A stretch of 19,375 bases of DNA, from contig JAIXQV010000172.1 of the NCBI GenBank assembly GCA_027485535.1, positions 1 to 19,375 of the forward strand, written 5' to 3'. This DNA comes from Oxalobacteraceae bacterium. Lineage in GTDB: Bacteria; Pseudomonadota; Gammaproteobacteria; Burkholderiales; Burkholderiaceae_D. Position 1 is the first letter of the stretch, and every line of letters starts with the position of its first letter. Below are positions 6,636 to 14,783 of the stretch, one piece after another. A model generated the notes under the pieces. That model did not search any database and was not told where the DNA came from. It saw only the letters and a list, made by a program, of their open reading frames with translations. The position numbers and the translations under genes were made by a program.

Positions 6636-7781
6636 TTACTCGGTGGTGACTGCGATCAGTTTGCCATCAATGGTTTGCACCACTAAGTTGGCTCCGGTCA
6701 CAATCGGTGCAGCAAGCACCTGACCGCCAACGCTTAGCCGGGCCAACATTGCGCCCTCCTCGCGTGACAGGAAATGCAAGTAGCCTTCTTTGTCGCCAAC
6801 AACAACCGCACGGCCAAAAGAGACAGGTGCAGACAAACTACGGCCTCTAAGCGCGTTACTGCGCCACAAGCTACCACCTGTATCGCGTGAGAAACCGGCT
6901 AACGCACCCAACTCATCGGCTGCAAATACATAGCGCTGATCTATTCCCGGGCCGACTTCGGCGGAGAACTCGCGCGCCCAACGCAGGCTGCCATTGACTG
7001 CATCGACGCAGGCAATCCGACCCTGATAGGAGGTGGCGCAAAGTTCACGGCCAAGCAAAGCGGGAACGCCAGAAACATCGGCCACACGTTCAAGCTCGGT
7101 CGCACCACGCGGCTCAGCAACCGGCACGTCCCAACGGGCAACACCAGTTGCTGTGTTGATGGCCAACAGGCGCCCAGCGGGCAAGGCAACGAAAGCCGTT
7201 CCATCAGCGATGACAATACCAGGCGCGGCGCGCAATACCAGCGGAGGCGCTGTGCGCTGTATCACCCACCGACGCTCCCCGGTTTCGACATCATAGGCAA
7301 CGATTTTGTTATCCATGCTGCGTACCACCACCACGCCGCTACCGACTGCAGGGGCTGACAGTACTTCGGTCGACGCTTTTACTTTCCAGCGCTGCTTACC
7401 GGTTGCGGCATCGAAGGCGAACACGGTACCGCGTGCACTTGCTACAGCAACAGTGGCCGCATCAGCACCGACACCTGCGGCGATGTCGGCATCGACAACG
7501 ACGCTCCAAGCCTGCCGCCCGCTAGCGGCATCAAATGCCACCACTTTTCCGTCAGCACCGGCGGCAAATACCTTACCGTCGGCAAACACAGGCGCGAGAA
7601 ACGGTGTGCCGGCGCGACCGAGGTCGGCGCGCCACAGCGTACGGACGGTGAGGCTCGGTTTGAAATCGACCAATGGCGCGGGCTCCACACGAGGCTTCTT
7701 GCTAGAGAACATCGAGCAAGAAGCCAGCAGACCGACTATTAGCAAAGAAGAGAACCGCATCCAGCGGCGAGCGCCATTCAT
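6636..7781 (-). CDS. bamB: Outer-membrane assembly lipoprotein BamB
   Basis: BamB is a lipoprotein of the BAM complex, which folds beta-barrel proteins into the outer membrane; it binds BamA through a beta-propeller. The 381-residue protein begins with a basic n-region and hydrophobic core (FSSLLIVGL) ending in the lipobox L-A-S-Cys22, with Ser at +2 consistent with outer-membrane sorting. The rest consists of repeated propeller blades of the type ADGKVVAFDAASGRQAW, with recurring Gly-x-(V/L)-x-A-(F/Y/I)-D-x-x-(T/S)-G and Trp. The ATG at 7781 is preferred over an adjacent TTG; GGGGA stands seven bases upstream. It lies between yfgM (13-base gap) and der, a neighbourhood conserved in many proteobacteria. 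Very secure. Confidence 0.96.
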   Translation of the reverse strand: MNGARRWMRFSSLLIVGLLASCSMFSSKKPRVEPAPLVDFKPSLTVRTLWRADLGRAGTPFLAPVFADGKVFAAGADGKVVAFDAASGRQAWSVVVDADIAAGVGADAATVAVASARGTVFAFDAATGKQRWKVKASTEVLSAPAVGSGVVVVRSMDNKIVAYDVETGERRWVIQRTAPPLVLRAAPGIVIADGTAFVALPAGRLLAINTATGVARWDVPVAEPRGATELERVADVSGVPALLGRELCATSYQGRIACVDAVNGSLRWAREFSAEVGPGIDQRYVFAADELGALAGFSRDTGGSLWRSNALRGRSLSAPVSFGRAVVVGDKEGYLHFLSREEGAMLARLSVGGQVLAAPIVTGANLVVQTIDGKLIAVTTE

Positions 7782-7794
7782 CAATCGTTCCCCA

Positions 7795-8439
7795 TCATCC
7801 CTTGCTCGGCGAGCCGCCTACCGCATCCAACTTCAGTTGAATCAACTGACGCGCGGGATTTTTCACCTCAGTTTTGTCCAGCGCAGTTTGATACGCGGCG
7901 CGCGCGTCTTCCAGCTTGTTCAGACCGAAGTACAAGTCACCCTTGCGGTCAGCCACCAAGGCAGCAAACTGATCTGGAAAATCGACGGACAAGACCTTCA
8001 AACCTTCGTCGTAAGCCTTTTCATCAAGCAAAACACCGGCAAGCCGAATGCGTGCGATGGCTTTGAACTCTTCGTTCTTGCCGTTCTCTGATACCCACAG
8101 CAGTTCACCTTTAGCTGCCTTCAAGTCAGCCCCATCGAAGGCGGCTCTTGCTGCGACCAGCGCACCCATCTGCGCGTAGGCAGTACCACTAAATTTATCT
8201 TTCAGATCGGCTGAAGCGCGAGTTCGTTTGGCCGCATCATTTGATTCGACTGCCTTTACAAGCTCTTCGTATAAGACGGCAGCCTTCGCGGCTTGCGAGC
8301 GCTGCCAATAGTTCCAACCTGTCCAGGAGGCATAGGCCAACAGAAACGCAGTGACTAGCCATGTCACCAGATTGCCGTACTTATCCCACCAGGCTTTTAG
8401 GCTGGCGATTTGCTCTTGTTCTTCGTGATCGTATGCCAT
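7795..8439 (-). CDS. yfgM: Translocon-associated membrane TPR protein, YfgM family
   Basis: In E. coli YfgM is an inner-membrane protein with a periplasmic TPR domain that joins PpiD at the SecYEG translocon and hands over secreted proteins; it is also an FtsH substrate. The 214 residues here show a short acidic and polar cytosolic start (MAYDHEEQEQIASLKAWWDKYG), one membrane helix at about 22-44 ending in WNYWQRSQ, and a helical periplasmic domain with TPR-like pairs (for example AYDEGLKVL, LYFGLNKLEDARAAYQTAL). Length is normal. It lies 15 bases after hisS, which ends in tandem TAA TAG stops, and 13 bases before bamB, so secretion and outer-membrane assembly factors are next to each other. 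The ribosome site is weak. The family call is strong; the function is by homology. Confidence 0.93.
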   Translation of the reverse strand: MAYDHEEQEQIASLKAWWDKYGNLVTWLVTAFLLAYASWTGWNYWQRSQAAKAAVLYEELVKAVESNDAAKRTRASADLKDKFSGTAYAQMGALVAARAAFDGADLKAAKGELLWVSENGKNEEFKAIARIRLAGVLLDEKAYDEGLKVLSVDFPDQFAALVADRKGDLYFGLNKLEDARAAYQTALDKTEVKNPARQLIQLKLDAVGGSPSKG

Positions 8440-8454
8440 GTCTTTATAAGTCTA

Positions 8455-9813
8455 TTAATGAACCGTAGGGATTTGTCCGGGGTGGAGGTGACCGTGTTCG
8501 TGCTCCGCATCACCGACGATTTGATCGATGAGGTAGTCAACGACTTGATCGAATCCAATGTGACGCTGATTGTTGGTCATATCAGCCTCGCGCAAGTGCT
8601 TGATGGTGGCCTCGCCTTTTGCCATTTCATCATCGCCCAGGATGAGCGCATAGGCAGCGCCGCTGCCGTCGGCCCGCTTCATCTGAGACTTGAAACTGCC
8701 GGCGCCGCCGAGCGCTGCGCAATGTAGCACAACATCCAGGCCGGCATCCCGCAAGCGCTCGCCCAGAATAAAGGCCTGCAACTGTGCCGCATCACCCTGA
8801 TGCACCAGATACACATCGCACTGAGCGGCGCTAGTCGATGCGGTGTTCGCACGCATCAGCTCGAGGAGACGCTCGACGCCCATCGCAAACCCAACCGCCG
8901 GCGTCGGCTTACCACCGAAAATCTCGACCAGGGGGTCATAGCGACCACCGCCACACACCGTGCCCTGAGAGCCTAGATGGTCGGTGATCCATTCAAATAC
9001 CGTACGGTTGTAGTAATCCATGCCACGTACTAACCGAGGGTTGATGGTGAAGCGGATATTGTTGGCGTTGAGGAGTCGTTGCACACCATCGAAATGCGCG
9101 CGCGACTCGTCACCCAAATAATCCAGCAGCTTCGGCGCATCATTCACCAACGCCTGCATCGCCGGGTTCTTGGTATCGAGTATGCGCAAAGGATTGGTAT
9201 GCAGCCGTCGCTTTGCCTCGGCATCAAGCACGTCGCTATGTTGTTCAAAGTACGCAATCAGATCAGCACGATGTCGGTTGCGCTCCTCAGCGTCACCAAT
9301 TGAGTTGATTTCCAAGCGTATGTCGCTCAATCCAAGATCATCCCAAAGACGCTGGCACATCATGATTAACTCGGCATCGATATCGGGGCCCGAGAAACCG
9401 ATGGCCTCGGCACCGATCTGATGAAACTGGCGGTAGCGACCACGCTGTGGACGCTCATGCCTGAACATCGGGCCCGAATACCAAAGGCGCTTTGGACCAT
9501 CGTAGGTGAGGTTATGTTCCAGTACGGCGCGCACAACGCCTGCTGTACTCTCCGGCCGCAGGGTCAGCTGGTCGCCGTTCATGCTGTCGGTGAAAGAGTA
9601 CATTTCCTTCTCAACGATATCAGTGACCGTACCTAACCCGCGCGCGAACAAAGCCGTGGGCTCTACAATTGGCGTGCGAATTTGCTGATAACCATAGCTG
9701 CGCAACACCGATTGCACCGTGTTTTCAAACAGCTCCCATAGTGGCGCGTCGTCGGGCAGTACATCATTCATGCCCTTGACCCCGAGGATTTTTTCTTTTT
9801 TAGTTTCTGCCAT
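8455..9813 (-). CDS. hisS: Histidyl-tRNA synthetase
   Basis: The enzyme charges tRNA-His with histidine in the cytoplasm. The 452-residue protein has class II motifs: GMNDVLP at 14-20, LRPESTAG at 85-92, motif 2 (FRHERPQRGRYRQFHQIGAE at 117-136), the histidine-specific RGMDYYNRTVFEW at 263-275, CGGGRYDPL at 287-295, and motif 3 GFAMGVERLLELM at 308-320. The anticodon-binding domain follows (about 332-430). The ATG at 9813 overlaps the end of ispG by 14 bases. The C-terminus carries an unusual tail of about 15 residues, EHEHGHLHPGQIPTVH, with five histidines, then tandem stops TAA TAG. Family members that I remember end near residue 425-430. The paralogue hisZ lies about 7 kb downstream on the same strand. 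Very secure. Confidence 0.98.
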   Translation of the reverse strand: MAETKKEKILGVKGMNDVLPDDAPLWELFENTVQSVLRSYGYQQIRTPIVEPTALFARGLGTVTDIVEKEMYSFTDSMNGDQLTLRPESTAGVVRAVLEHNLTYDGPKRLWYSGPMFRHERPQRGRYRQFHQIGAEAIGFSGPDIDAELIMMCQRLWDDLGLSDIRLEINSIGDAEERNRHRADLIAYFEQHSDVLDAEAKRRLHTNPLRILDTKNPAMQALVNDAPKLLDYLGDESRAHFDGVQRLLNANNIRFTINPRLVRGMDYYNRTVFEWITDHLGSQGTVCGGGRYDPLVEIFGGKPTPAVGFAMGVERLLELMRANTASTSAAQCDVYLVHQGDAAQLQAFILGERLRDAGLDVVLHCAALGGAGSFKSQMKRADGSGAAYALILGDDEMAKGEATIKHLREADMTNNQRHIGFDQVVDYLIDQIVGDAEHEHGHLHPGQIPTVH

Positions 9814-11059
9814 AACGGGTCTTCACATAATCCAGTACGATGGTTTGAAACTCTTCGGCGATACGCTCACCCCGCAGCGTGACCGACTTCTGACCATCGA
9901 CGAAAACCGGCGCGGCCGGTGACTCGCCGGTGCCGGGCAGGCTGATACCGATGTTGGCATGCTTGGACTCACCAGGACCGTTGACGATACAGCCCATCAC
10001 CGCGACGTTCATCTCTTCCACGCCCGGATAACTGGTCTTCCACACCGGCATCTGCTCGCGCAGATAGGTTTGGATTTGATCTGCCAATTCTTGAAACACG
10101 GTTGATGTCGTGCGACCACATCCAGGGCAGGCAATCACCATCGGCGTGAATTTACGCAAACCCATTGTCTGCAAAATTTCTTGCGCAACAATGACTTCCT
10201 TAGTTCGGTCACCACCTGGTTCGGGGGTCAGCGAAACTCGTATGGTGTCACCGATGCCCTCTTGCAGCAGTACACCGATCGCAGCGGTCGATGCAACAAT
10301 CCCCTTGCTGCCCATGCCCGCTTCGGTCAATCCGAGATGCAGCGGGTAATCGCAGCGACGCGAAAGCTCGCGATACACCGCGATCAGATCTTGTACACCC
10401 GACACCTTGCAGGATAGGACAATCCGGTCACCCGGCATGCCAAGCTCCTCGGCGCGCTGCGCGTTATCTAGTGCGGAGGTAATCAGCGCTTCATACATTA
10501 CGGCTTGTGCAGTCCATGGCTCTTTACGCTGCGCGTTTTCGTCCATCATTCGCGCCAGCAGCGATTGGTCAAGACTGCCCCAGTTGACGCCAATTCTTAC
10601 TGGCTTGTCATAGTTGTTCGCCACTTCGATCATCTGCGCGAACTGCGTATCCCGCTTCGCGCCCTGCCCTACGTTACCGGGGTTGATACGGTATTTGGAG
10701 AGCGCTTCTGCACACGCGGGATGGCGCGTCAGTAACAGGTGGCCGTTGTAATGAAAATCGCCGACCAGCGGCACATCAATACCCATTTTGTCTAACTGCT
10801 CGCGAATCGCTGGAACAGCCGCTGCGGCTTCTTCTGTGTTGACAGTAATACGCACCACTTCAGAGCCGGCACGTGCCAGTTCCTTGATCTGTATGGCGGT
10901 ACCAATCGCGTCAGCGGTATCTGTGTTCGTCATGCTTTGCACAACCACAGGCGCGCCGCCACCAACACGTACCTCTCGGTCGCCGTAACGCACAACTGAT
11001 TGGCGCGTAAGCTTGCGCGTGACAGGGCCTGTGGGTATGGGCGAGACTGACTGATCCAT
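9800..11059 (-). CDS. ispG: 4-hydroxy-3-methylbut-2-enyl diphosphate synthase (flavodoxin) IspG
   Basis: IspG (GcpE) is a 4Fe-4S enzyme that reduces methylerythritol cyclodiphosphate to HMBPP, the second-last step of the MEP isoprenoid pathway. The 419 residues show the TIM-barrel part (PVVVQSMTNTDT at 37-48, GDFHYNGHLLL at 100-110, KYRINPGNVG at 122-131, GVNWGSLD at 157-164, LGLTEAG at 242-248) and the cluster-binding part with CPGC (Cys311, Cys314), Cys357 in MGCIVNGPGE and the catalytic Glu364. The protein is longer than E. coli IspG, with a wider gap between the second and third cysteines, as is common in this bacterial group. An excellent AAGGAG ribosome site overlaps the rodZ stop, six bases before the ATG. 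Very secure. Confidence 0.98.
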   Translation of the reverse strand: MDQSVSPIPTGPVTRKLTRQSVVRYGDREVRVGGGAPVVVQSMTNTDTADAIGTAIQIKELARAGSEVVRITVNTEEAAAAVPAIREQLDKMGIDVPLVGDFHYNGHLLLTRHPACAEALSKYRINPGNVGQGAKRDTQFAQMIEVANNYDKPVRIGVNWGSLDQSLLARMMDENAQRKEPWTAQAVMYEALITSALDNAQRAEELGMPGDRIVLSCKVSGVQDLIAVYRELSRRCDYPLHLGLTEAGMGSKGIVASTAAIGVLLQEGIGDTIRVSLTPEPGGDRTKEVIVAQEILQTMGLRKFTPMVIACPGCGRTTSTVFQELADQIQTYLREQMPVWKTSYPGVEEMNVAVMGCIVNGPGESKHANIGISLPGTGESPAAPVFVDGQKSVTLRGERIAEEFQTIVLDYVKTRYGRN

Positions 11060-11069
11060 GAATAGCTCC

Positions 11070-12125
11070 TTACTTGAGACTCAGCTTAGCGACGTTATCG
11101 CGCGCTACCGCGCGCAGGTTGAGCGTCTGCCCACGCAAGCTGGCATCTACACCGGCGGCGTTTCCGATCACCAGTACCACCGGTTCGTTCACCTCAACCA
11201 ATTCTGTCGTTCCTGCTTTCATTAATCGTGAGATGAGCCTGCGTTCGCCCTCGACAGTGGTGACCTCGACCCAACTATCTTCACGTGCCTTGATCTCAAG
11301 TGCGCTGGCAGAACTCACCCCGACACCCAATGAGCTGAGTACACCGCCTTTATCGCTCTCCGCCTCCGGCGAAGAAGCTTCTCTGCCGCCGGTGAGTGGC
11401 GGTAGCGCATCAACTACCTTGGCATAGTCCACACTCGGCACTGAGAACCACTCATAGCGATAGGCGATAAACACCAGCGCAGTCACCACGGCCGCTACGA
11501 TCACCAGCGCGGGCCACTTGCTCGAGTTGCGGCGCCGAGGCGGGGGCGATTGCCGGCCGCGCAGACCCGGGGCGGGCAATGGGCGCTTCACCACCATGCC
11601 ATCGAATGCAGGATTGGGCTCACTCGACAACATGGCGATCAGCGGTGCCGGGTCGAGCTCTAGCAGCTTGCAATACGAGCGTATGAAGCCACGAACCGTG
11701 GCCATGCTCGCGAGTTGCGCGAAATCATCCGATTCCAACGCAGTTATCTGACGAGGAGAGATTTTCAGTCGGCTGGAAACATCCTCCACCGACAAACGAA
11801 ATTCCTTGCGGCGTTTGGCCAGCAAGGCACCTGGTAGCTGCTGGGCAACGTTCTCAATAGTGTATTCCGGATGAAGGCCACCGGCCTGATCCGCAGCAGA
11901 GACTGTTTCCACAGATGCCGGCGGCTCCGTCATCGATATTTGATCAGCGTCGACATTAGACGCTGCTGATACGGTGTCGTCTGGCATCGACGCTGCTGGA
12001 TCGGCTGAACCCGGGTCGGCTGAAGCATGATCATCTGGCGTATGCCCTGATCCCAACTCGGTAATCGAGTCGTGGACCGGATCAGTGCCGGACGCCGCCG
12101 GATCAGATTTGTCTTTATCGCTCAT
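11070..12125 (-). CDS. rodZ: Cell-shape protein RodZ (HTH / membrane / DUF4115)
   Basis: RodZ links MreB filaments to the cell-wall elongation machinery. The 351-residue protein has an HTH (Xre-like) domain at about 98-165 (ALLAKRRKEFRLSVEDVSSRL, ISPRQITALESDDF, VRGFIRSYCKLLELDP), a basic stretch RGRQSPPPRRRNSSK, one membrane helix at about 204-222 and a periplasmic DUF4115 domain at about 275-349. The first 90 residues are a low-complexity Asp/Ser/Ala/Pro-rich extension; in most relatives the HTH starts near the N-terminus. The ATG at 12125 overlaps the pilF end by 11 bases and is chosen as the first in-frame ATG near that stop. No clear ribosome site is visible, and an internal ATG at 11933 (codon 65) is possible. 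The identity is firm, the start less so. Confidence 0.93.
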   Translation of the reverse strand: MSDKDKSDPAASGTDPVHDSITELGSGHTPDDHASADPGSADPAASMPDDTVSAASNVDADQISMTEPPASVETVSAADQAGGLHPEYTIENVAQQLPGALLAKRRKEFRLSVEDVSSRLKISPRQITALESDDFAQLASMATVRGFIRSYCKLLELDPAPLIAMLSSEPNPAFDGMVVKRPLPAPGLRGRQSPPPRRRNSSKWPALVIVAAVVTALVFIAYRYEWFSVPSVDYAKVVDALPPLTGGREASSPEAESDKGGVLSSLGVGVSSASALEIKAREDSWVEVTTVEGERRLISRLMKAGTTELVEVNEPVVLVIGNAAGVDASLRGQTLNLRAVARDNVAKLSLK

Positions 12126-12873
12126 TGATGTCGGTACGCAAATAAGCCTGCAACTGCGGAGAATCAGGGAATAGCCGTTTCCACTGTGCGGCGATGCTGC
12201 GTTCAGCATCACGGTCACCTAGTCGCCGCTCGATATCCACCGCCAAGGCATAGTCTTGGCTAGCTGCATAGCCGCTAGCGAGTATGACCTTGAAATGTCT
12301 GCGCGCCTGCTGATCATCACCTCGCTCGATGGACAACCGCGCCAGTTGAGCCCTTGCTGCCAGCAAACCGGGTTCTGCCTGTAGCGCCCGCTGGAAGTAA
12401 CGCTCCGCGCGATCACGATCACTCAGTCTCAAGCTGCAGATACCCGCGTTCATCGCAGCATTTGCTGGTGCTGAATAACGGCGCTGGGACAGGGCGCGAT
12501 CGAAATAAGGCAAGCCCTCTGCTGCTCTGCCTGTTTCGCACAGCAGCCAACCCATATTGTTTTGCAGGGTAGGATCATCTGGCGCCAATCGAAGCGCATG
12601 CACCATGCTCTGCGTCGCCTGTTCGGGCTCGCCCAGCCGCATCAAGGCCAGCGCACGTAGCCCGAGCGCATCGGCGCGGTTGGGTGCCACGTCTAGCGCA
12701 CGGTTCACTTCATCGAGCGCGATAGCGTGACTACCCTCGGCGAAGTAGGCTTTTGCGAGCTCAAGCCGGGCGCTCGCGCGTCGTTCGGCATCCGCTGCGC
12801 TTGCAGGATCGTGTAGCGCGTGGGTGCATGCGCCAAGTGACAGCAGTGCGACGAGAATAATCCAACGACTCAT
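12115..12873 (-). CDS. pilF: Type IV pilus biogenesis lipoprotein PilF/PilW (TPR)
   Basis: PilF is the outer-membrane lipoprotein (pilotin) that helps assemble the PilQ secretin ring of type IV pili. The 252-residue protein has a signal peptide with lipobox L-G-A-Cys16, then TPR units at about 35-200 (for example RLELAKAYFAEGSHAIALDE, ADALGLRALALMRLGEPEQA, PTLQNNMGWLLCETGRAAEG, RDRAERYFQRALQAEPG). Length and layout match PilF. The ATG at 12873 is chosen because it starts the lipoprotein signal and sits seven bases after the rlmN stop. The open frame upstream, inside rlmN, has no signal-like sequence. Its presence suggests a piliated organism; the other pil genes are not in the window. Confidence 0.94.
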   Translation of the reverse strand: MSRWIILVALLSLGACTHALHDPASAADAERRASARLELAKAYFAEGSHAIALDEVNRALDVAPNRADALGLRALALMRLGEPEQATQSMVHALRLAPDDPTLQNNMGWLLCETGRAAEGLPYFDRALSQRRYSAPANAAMNAGICSLRLSDRDRAERYFQRALQAEPGLLAARAQLARLSIERGDDQQARRHFKVILASGYAASQDYALAVDIERRLGDRDAERSIAAQWKRLFPDSPQLQAYLRTDINER

Positions 12874-12880
12874 TAATGCT

Positions 12881-14038
12881 CTACCCAGGAATCTCAACGA
12901 TACGACCGAAATCAGTACCGTACTTTTGCTGGTACGAATCCAAACTCCGCATTCGCTCTTGCAAACGCGTCCGATCCTGCACATCACCGGCGAGTTGACC
13001 GCAGGCTGCATCAATATCGTCTCCGCGTGTTTTGCGAACGGTTGTCACGATACCGGCATCCATCAGAACTTGAGAGAAAGCTTTGATGCGCGAAGCGCCC
13101 GAGCGACGTAACCCCGAAGCCGGAAACGGATTGAATGGAATCAAATTAAACTTACAAGGCACATCACTGACCAGCTGGAGCAACTCGCGCGCGTGCACAT
13201 CCGTATCGTTCACACCATCCAGCATGCAGTACTCGAATGTAATGAAATCGCGCGGCGCAAATTCCAAGTAGCGCTTGCACGCCGCGAGCAACTCGACCAG
13301 CGGATACTTTCGGTTCAGCGGCACCAATTCATCACGAAGAGAATCATTGGAGGCATGCAAAGAGACCGCAAGCGCCACCGCGCAGTCGCTGGACAGTTTG
13401 TCCATCATCGGCACAACACCACTGGTTGATACCGTGACACGACGACGCGATAGTCCGTAGGCGTTATCGTCGAGCATCAGCTTAAGCGCTGCGACGGTCG
13501 GTTCATAGTTGAGCAGCGGCTCACCCATGCCCATCATCACCACATTCGTGATCTGACGCTCGCCTTTGGGCCCGCCCGTAATGCCCTTCTCGCGCCGAAG
13601 GGTTCGCTCGGCCATCCAGAGCTGCCCGACAATCTCGCCTATCGTGAGATTGCGCGAGAAACCTTGCTTGCCAGTGGAGCAAAATCGGCAGTTCACGGCG
13701 CATCCGGCTTGAGTGGATACGCACAGAGTGCCGCGATTTTCTTCCGGTATGAAGACAGTCTCTACCGCGTTGCCATCGCCAACGTCGATCAACCACTTGC
13801 GTGTGCCGTCGGAGGCGGTGTTATCGCTGATAATGGCTGGTGCCGCGACCGTTGCGTGAAGCTTCAGCTTTTCGCGCAAGGATTTGGCGAGATCAGTCAT
13901 CGCATCGAAGTCGGCCTCACCGAATTGATGTATCCAGCGCTGCAACTGCTTCGCGCGAAATGGCTGCTCGCCGAGTTCGCCGCACCAGCGGATGAGTGCG
14001 GCGGGTTCCAGATCCAGCAGATTGGTCAATGCCGCCAT
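12881..14038 (-). CDS. rlmN: 23S rRNA A2503 / tRNA A37 methyltransferase RlmN (radical SAM)
   Basis: RlmN is a radical-SAM enzyme that puts a methyl group on C2 of adenosine 2503 in 23S rRNA and of A37 in some tRNAs, which supports translation fidelity. The 385 residues include the N-terminal accessory domain, the radical-SAM cluster motif CAVNCRFC (Cys113, Cys117, Cys120), GMGEPLLN at 171-178 for SAM binding, SLHA at 226-229 and the catalytic Cys346 in DIDAACGQL. The ATG at 14038 has a G-rich stretch (GGGGGG) five bases upstream. It follows ndk by 96 bases and precedes pilF by seven. Ordinary length. Very secure. Confidence 0.98.
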   Translation of the reverse strand: MAALTNLLDLEPAALIRWCGELGEQPFRAKQLQRWIHQFGEADFDAMTDLAKSLREKLKLHATVAAPAIISDNTASDGTRKWLIDVGDGNAVETVFIPEENRGTLCVSTQAGCAVNCRFCSTGKQGFSRNLTIGEIVGQLWMAERTLRREKGITGGPKGERQITNVVMMGMGEPLLNYEPTVAALKLMLDDNAYGLSRRRVTVSTSGVVPMMDKLSSDCAVALAVSLHASNDSLRDELVPLNRKYPLVELLAACKRYLEFAPRDFITFEYCMLDGVNDTDVHARELLQLVSDVPCKFNLIPFNPFPASGLRRSGASRIKAFSQVLMDAGIVTTVRKTRGDDIDAACGQLAGDVQDRTRLQERMRSLDSYQQKYGTDFGRIVEIPG

Positions 14039-14134
14039 GGTTACCCCCCAAACTCCTTGCGGCCGAGTTGGACATCGCGACGATGCGCGCGTCTTCTTTC
14101 AGCCGCTTGGCTTGCGCTACTCGCGTTAATGAGA

Positions 14135-14560
14135 TTAGCGTGAGTAAACGTTCAAACTCGGGAAAAAATAAGCGATTTCGATTTTTGCTGTGTCCGGGCC
14201 ATCAGAGCCGTGGACAGCATTAGCGTCGATCGAGTCGGCGAAATCAGCGCGAATGGTTCCCTTATCGGCTTTCTTAGGATCCGTAGCGCCCATCAGATCA
14301 CGGTTTTTCGCAATCGCATTGTCGCCTTCCAGCGCTTGAACCATGACTGGACCGGAGATCATGAAATCGACCAGATCCTTGAAAAACGGACGCTCGCGAT
14401 GGACCGCATAGAACCCTTCGGCCTCGGCACGAGAGAGCTGAACCATGCGGGCAGCGATCACTTTCAGGCCGGCGTTTTCAAATCGGCTGTAGATCTGTCC
14501 GATGACGTTTTTTGCCACTGCATCCGGCTTGATGATTGACAGGGTGCGCTCGGTGCTCAT
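14135..14560 (-). CDS. ndk: Nucleoside diphosphate kinase
   Basis: Ndk transfers the terminal phosphate from ATP to other nucleoside diphosphates through a phosphohistidine and so balances NTP pools. The 141-residue protein has ERTLSIIKPDAV at 4-15, the mid-region FFKDLVDFMISGPV, and the active site NAVHGSD with His117. Length is typical. The ATG at 14560 is chosen because the homology begins at MSTERTLS and GGAG stands nine bases upstream; a TTG five codons earlier would overlap that ribosome site. It starts a leftward gene run (ndk, rlmN, pilF, rodZ and so on) and is divergent from the BI-1 gene, so it should have its own promoter. Very secure. Confidence 0.98.
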   Translation of the reverse strand: MSTERTLSIIKPDAVAKNVIGQIYSRFENAGLKVIAARMVQLSRAEAEGFYAVHRERPFFKDLVDFMISGPVMVQALEGDNAIAKNRDLMGATDPKKADKGTIRADFADSIDANAVHGSDGPDTAKIEIAYFFPSLNVYSR

Positions 14561-14623
14561 CTGAAAAAACTCCAATAAAATGAAAGGGTTAAGGAATTGG
14601 GAAGAATTATTTGATAACTTTTA

Positions 14624-14632
14624 ATTTTAACA
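14624..14632 (-). promoter_or_regulatory. Candidate extended -10 promoter for ndk
   Basis: The sequence TGTTAAAAT gives an extended -10 (TGn) plus TAAAAT (five of six to consensus), about 64 bases before the ndk ATG, inside an AT-rich stretch. The -35 region (GTCTAA at the right distance) is poor, which extended -10 promoters tolerate. It lies in the divergent spacer. Pattern only. Confidence 0.45.
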
Positions 14633-14731
14633 TGAAAGTGTCGCTTTTAGACCGCTCTCGCGACGTGTCGGTGTGATTGGGGCTGTACCAGGACGGGTGC
14701 AGCCCGCCGTAAAGTAAGGTAAATTATCGAA

Positions 14732-14764
14732 TTGACAGGTGGCGAGCTGCGCCGGCTGTTATTA
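14732..14764 (+). promoter_or_regulatory. Candidate promoter for the BI-1/YccA gene
   Basis: A perfect TTGACA stands at 14732-14737 in front of the plus-strand gene. The best -10 matches downstream are TGTTAT with a 19-base spacer or TTATTA with a 21-base spacer, both longer than ideal. The spacing makes this a weak promoter, or one dependent on an activator. An inverted repeat (GGGCTG/CAGCCC, 14680-14705) lies just upstream. Confidence 0.35.
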
Positions 14765-14783
14765 AATTGAAAATGGAGGTCAA

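Noticed and set aside
7306..8091. A 261-codon plus-strand open frame opposite bamB and yfgM
   Set aside because: It runs antisense across two well-supported genes and the gap between them, its product is low-complexity (Thr/Ala/Ser/Arg-rich) and resembles no family that I know. It is best explained as a codon-bias shadow.
13664..14143. A 159-codon plus-strand open frame opposite rlmN and the ndk-rlmN spacer
   Set aside because: It lies antisense to the radical-SAM gene, has no family resemblance and no convincing ribosome site; a shadow frame.
14124..14148. Imperfect inverted repeat near the ndk stop as a terminator
   Set aside because: The arms (CTCACGCTAA and TTAACGCGAG) have two mismatches in ten and no U run follows, and the downstream gene rlmN is close and on the same strand.
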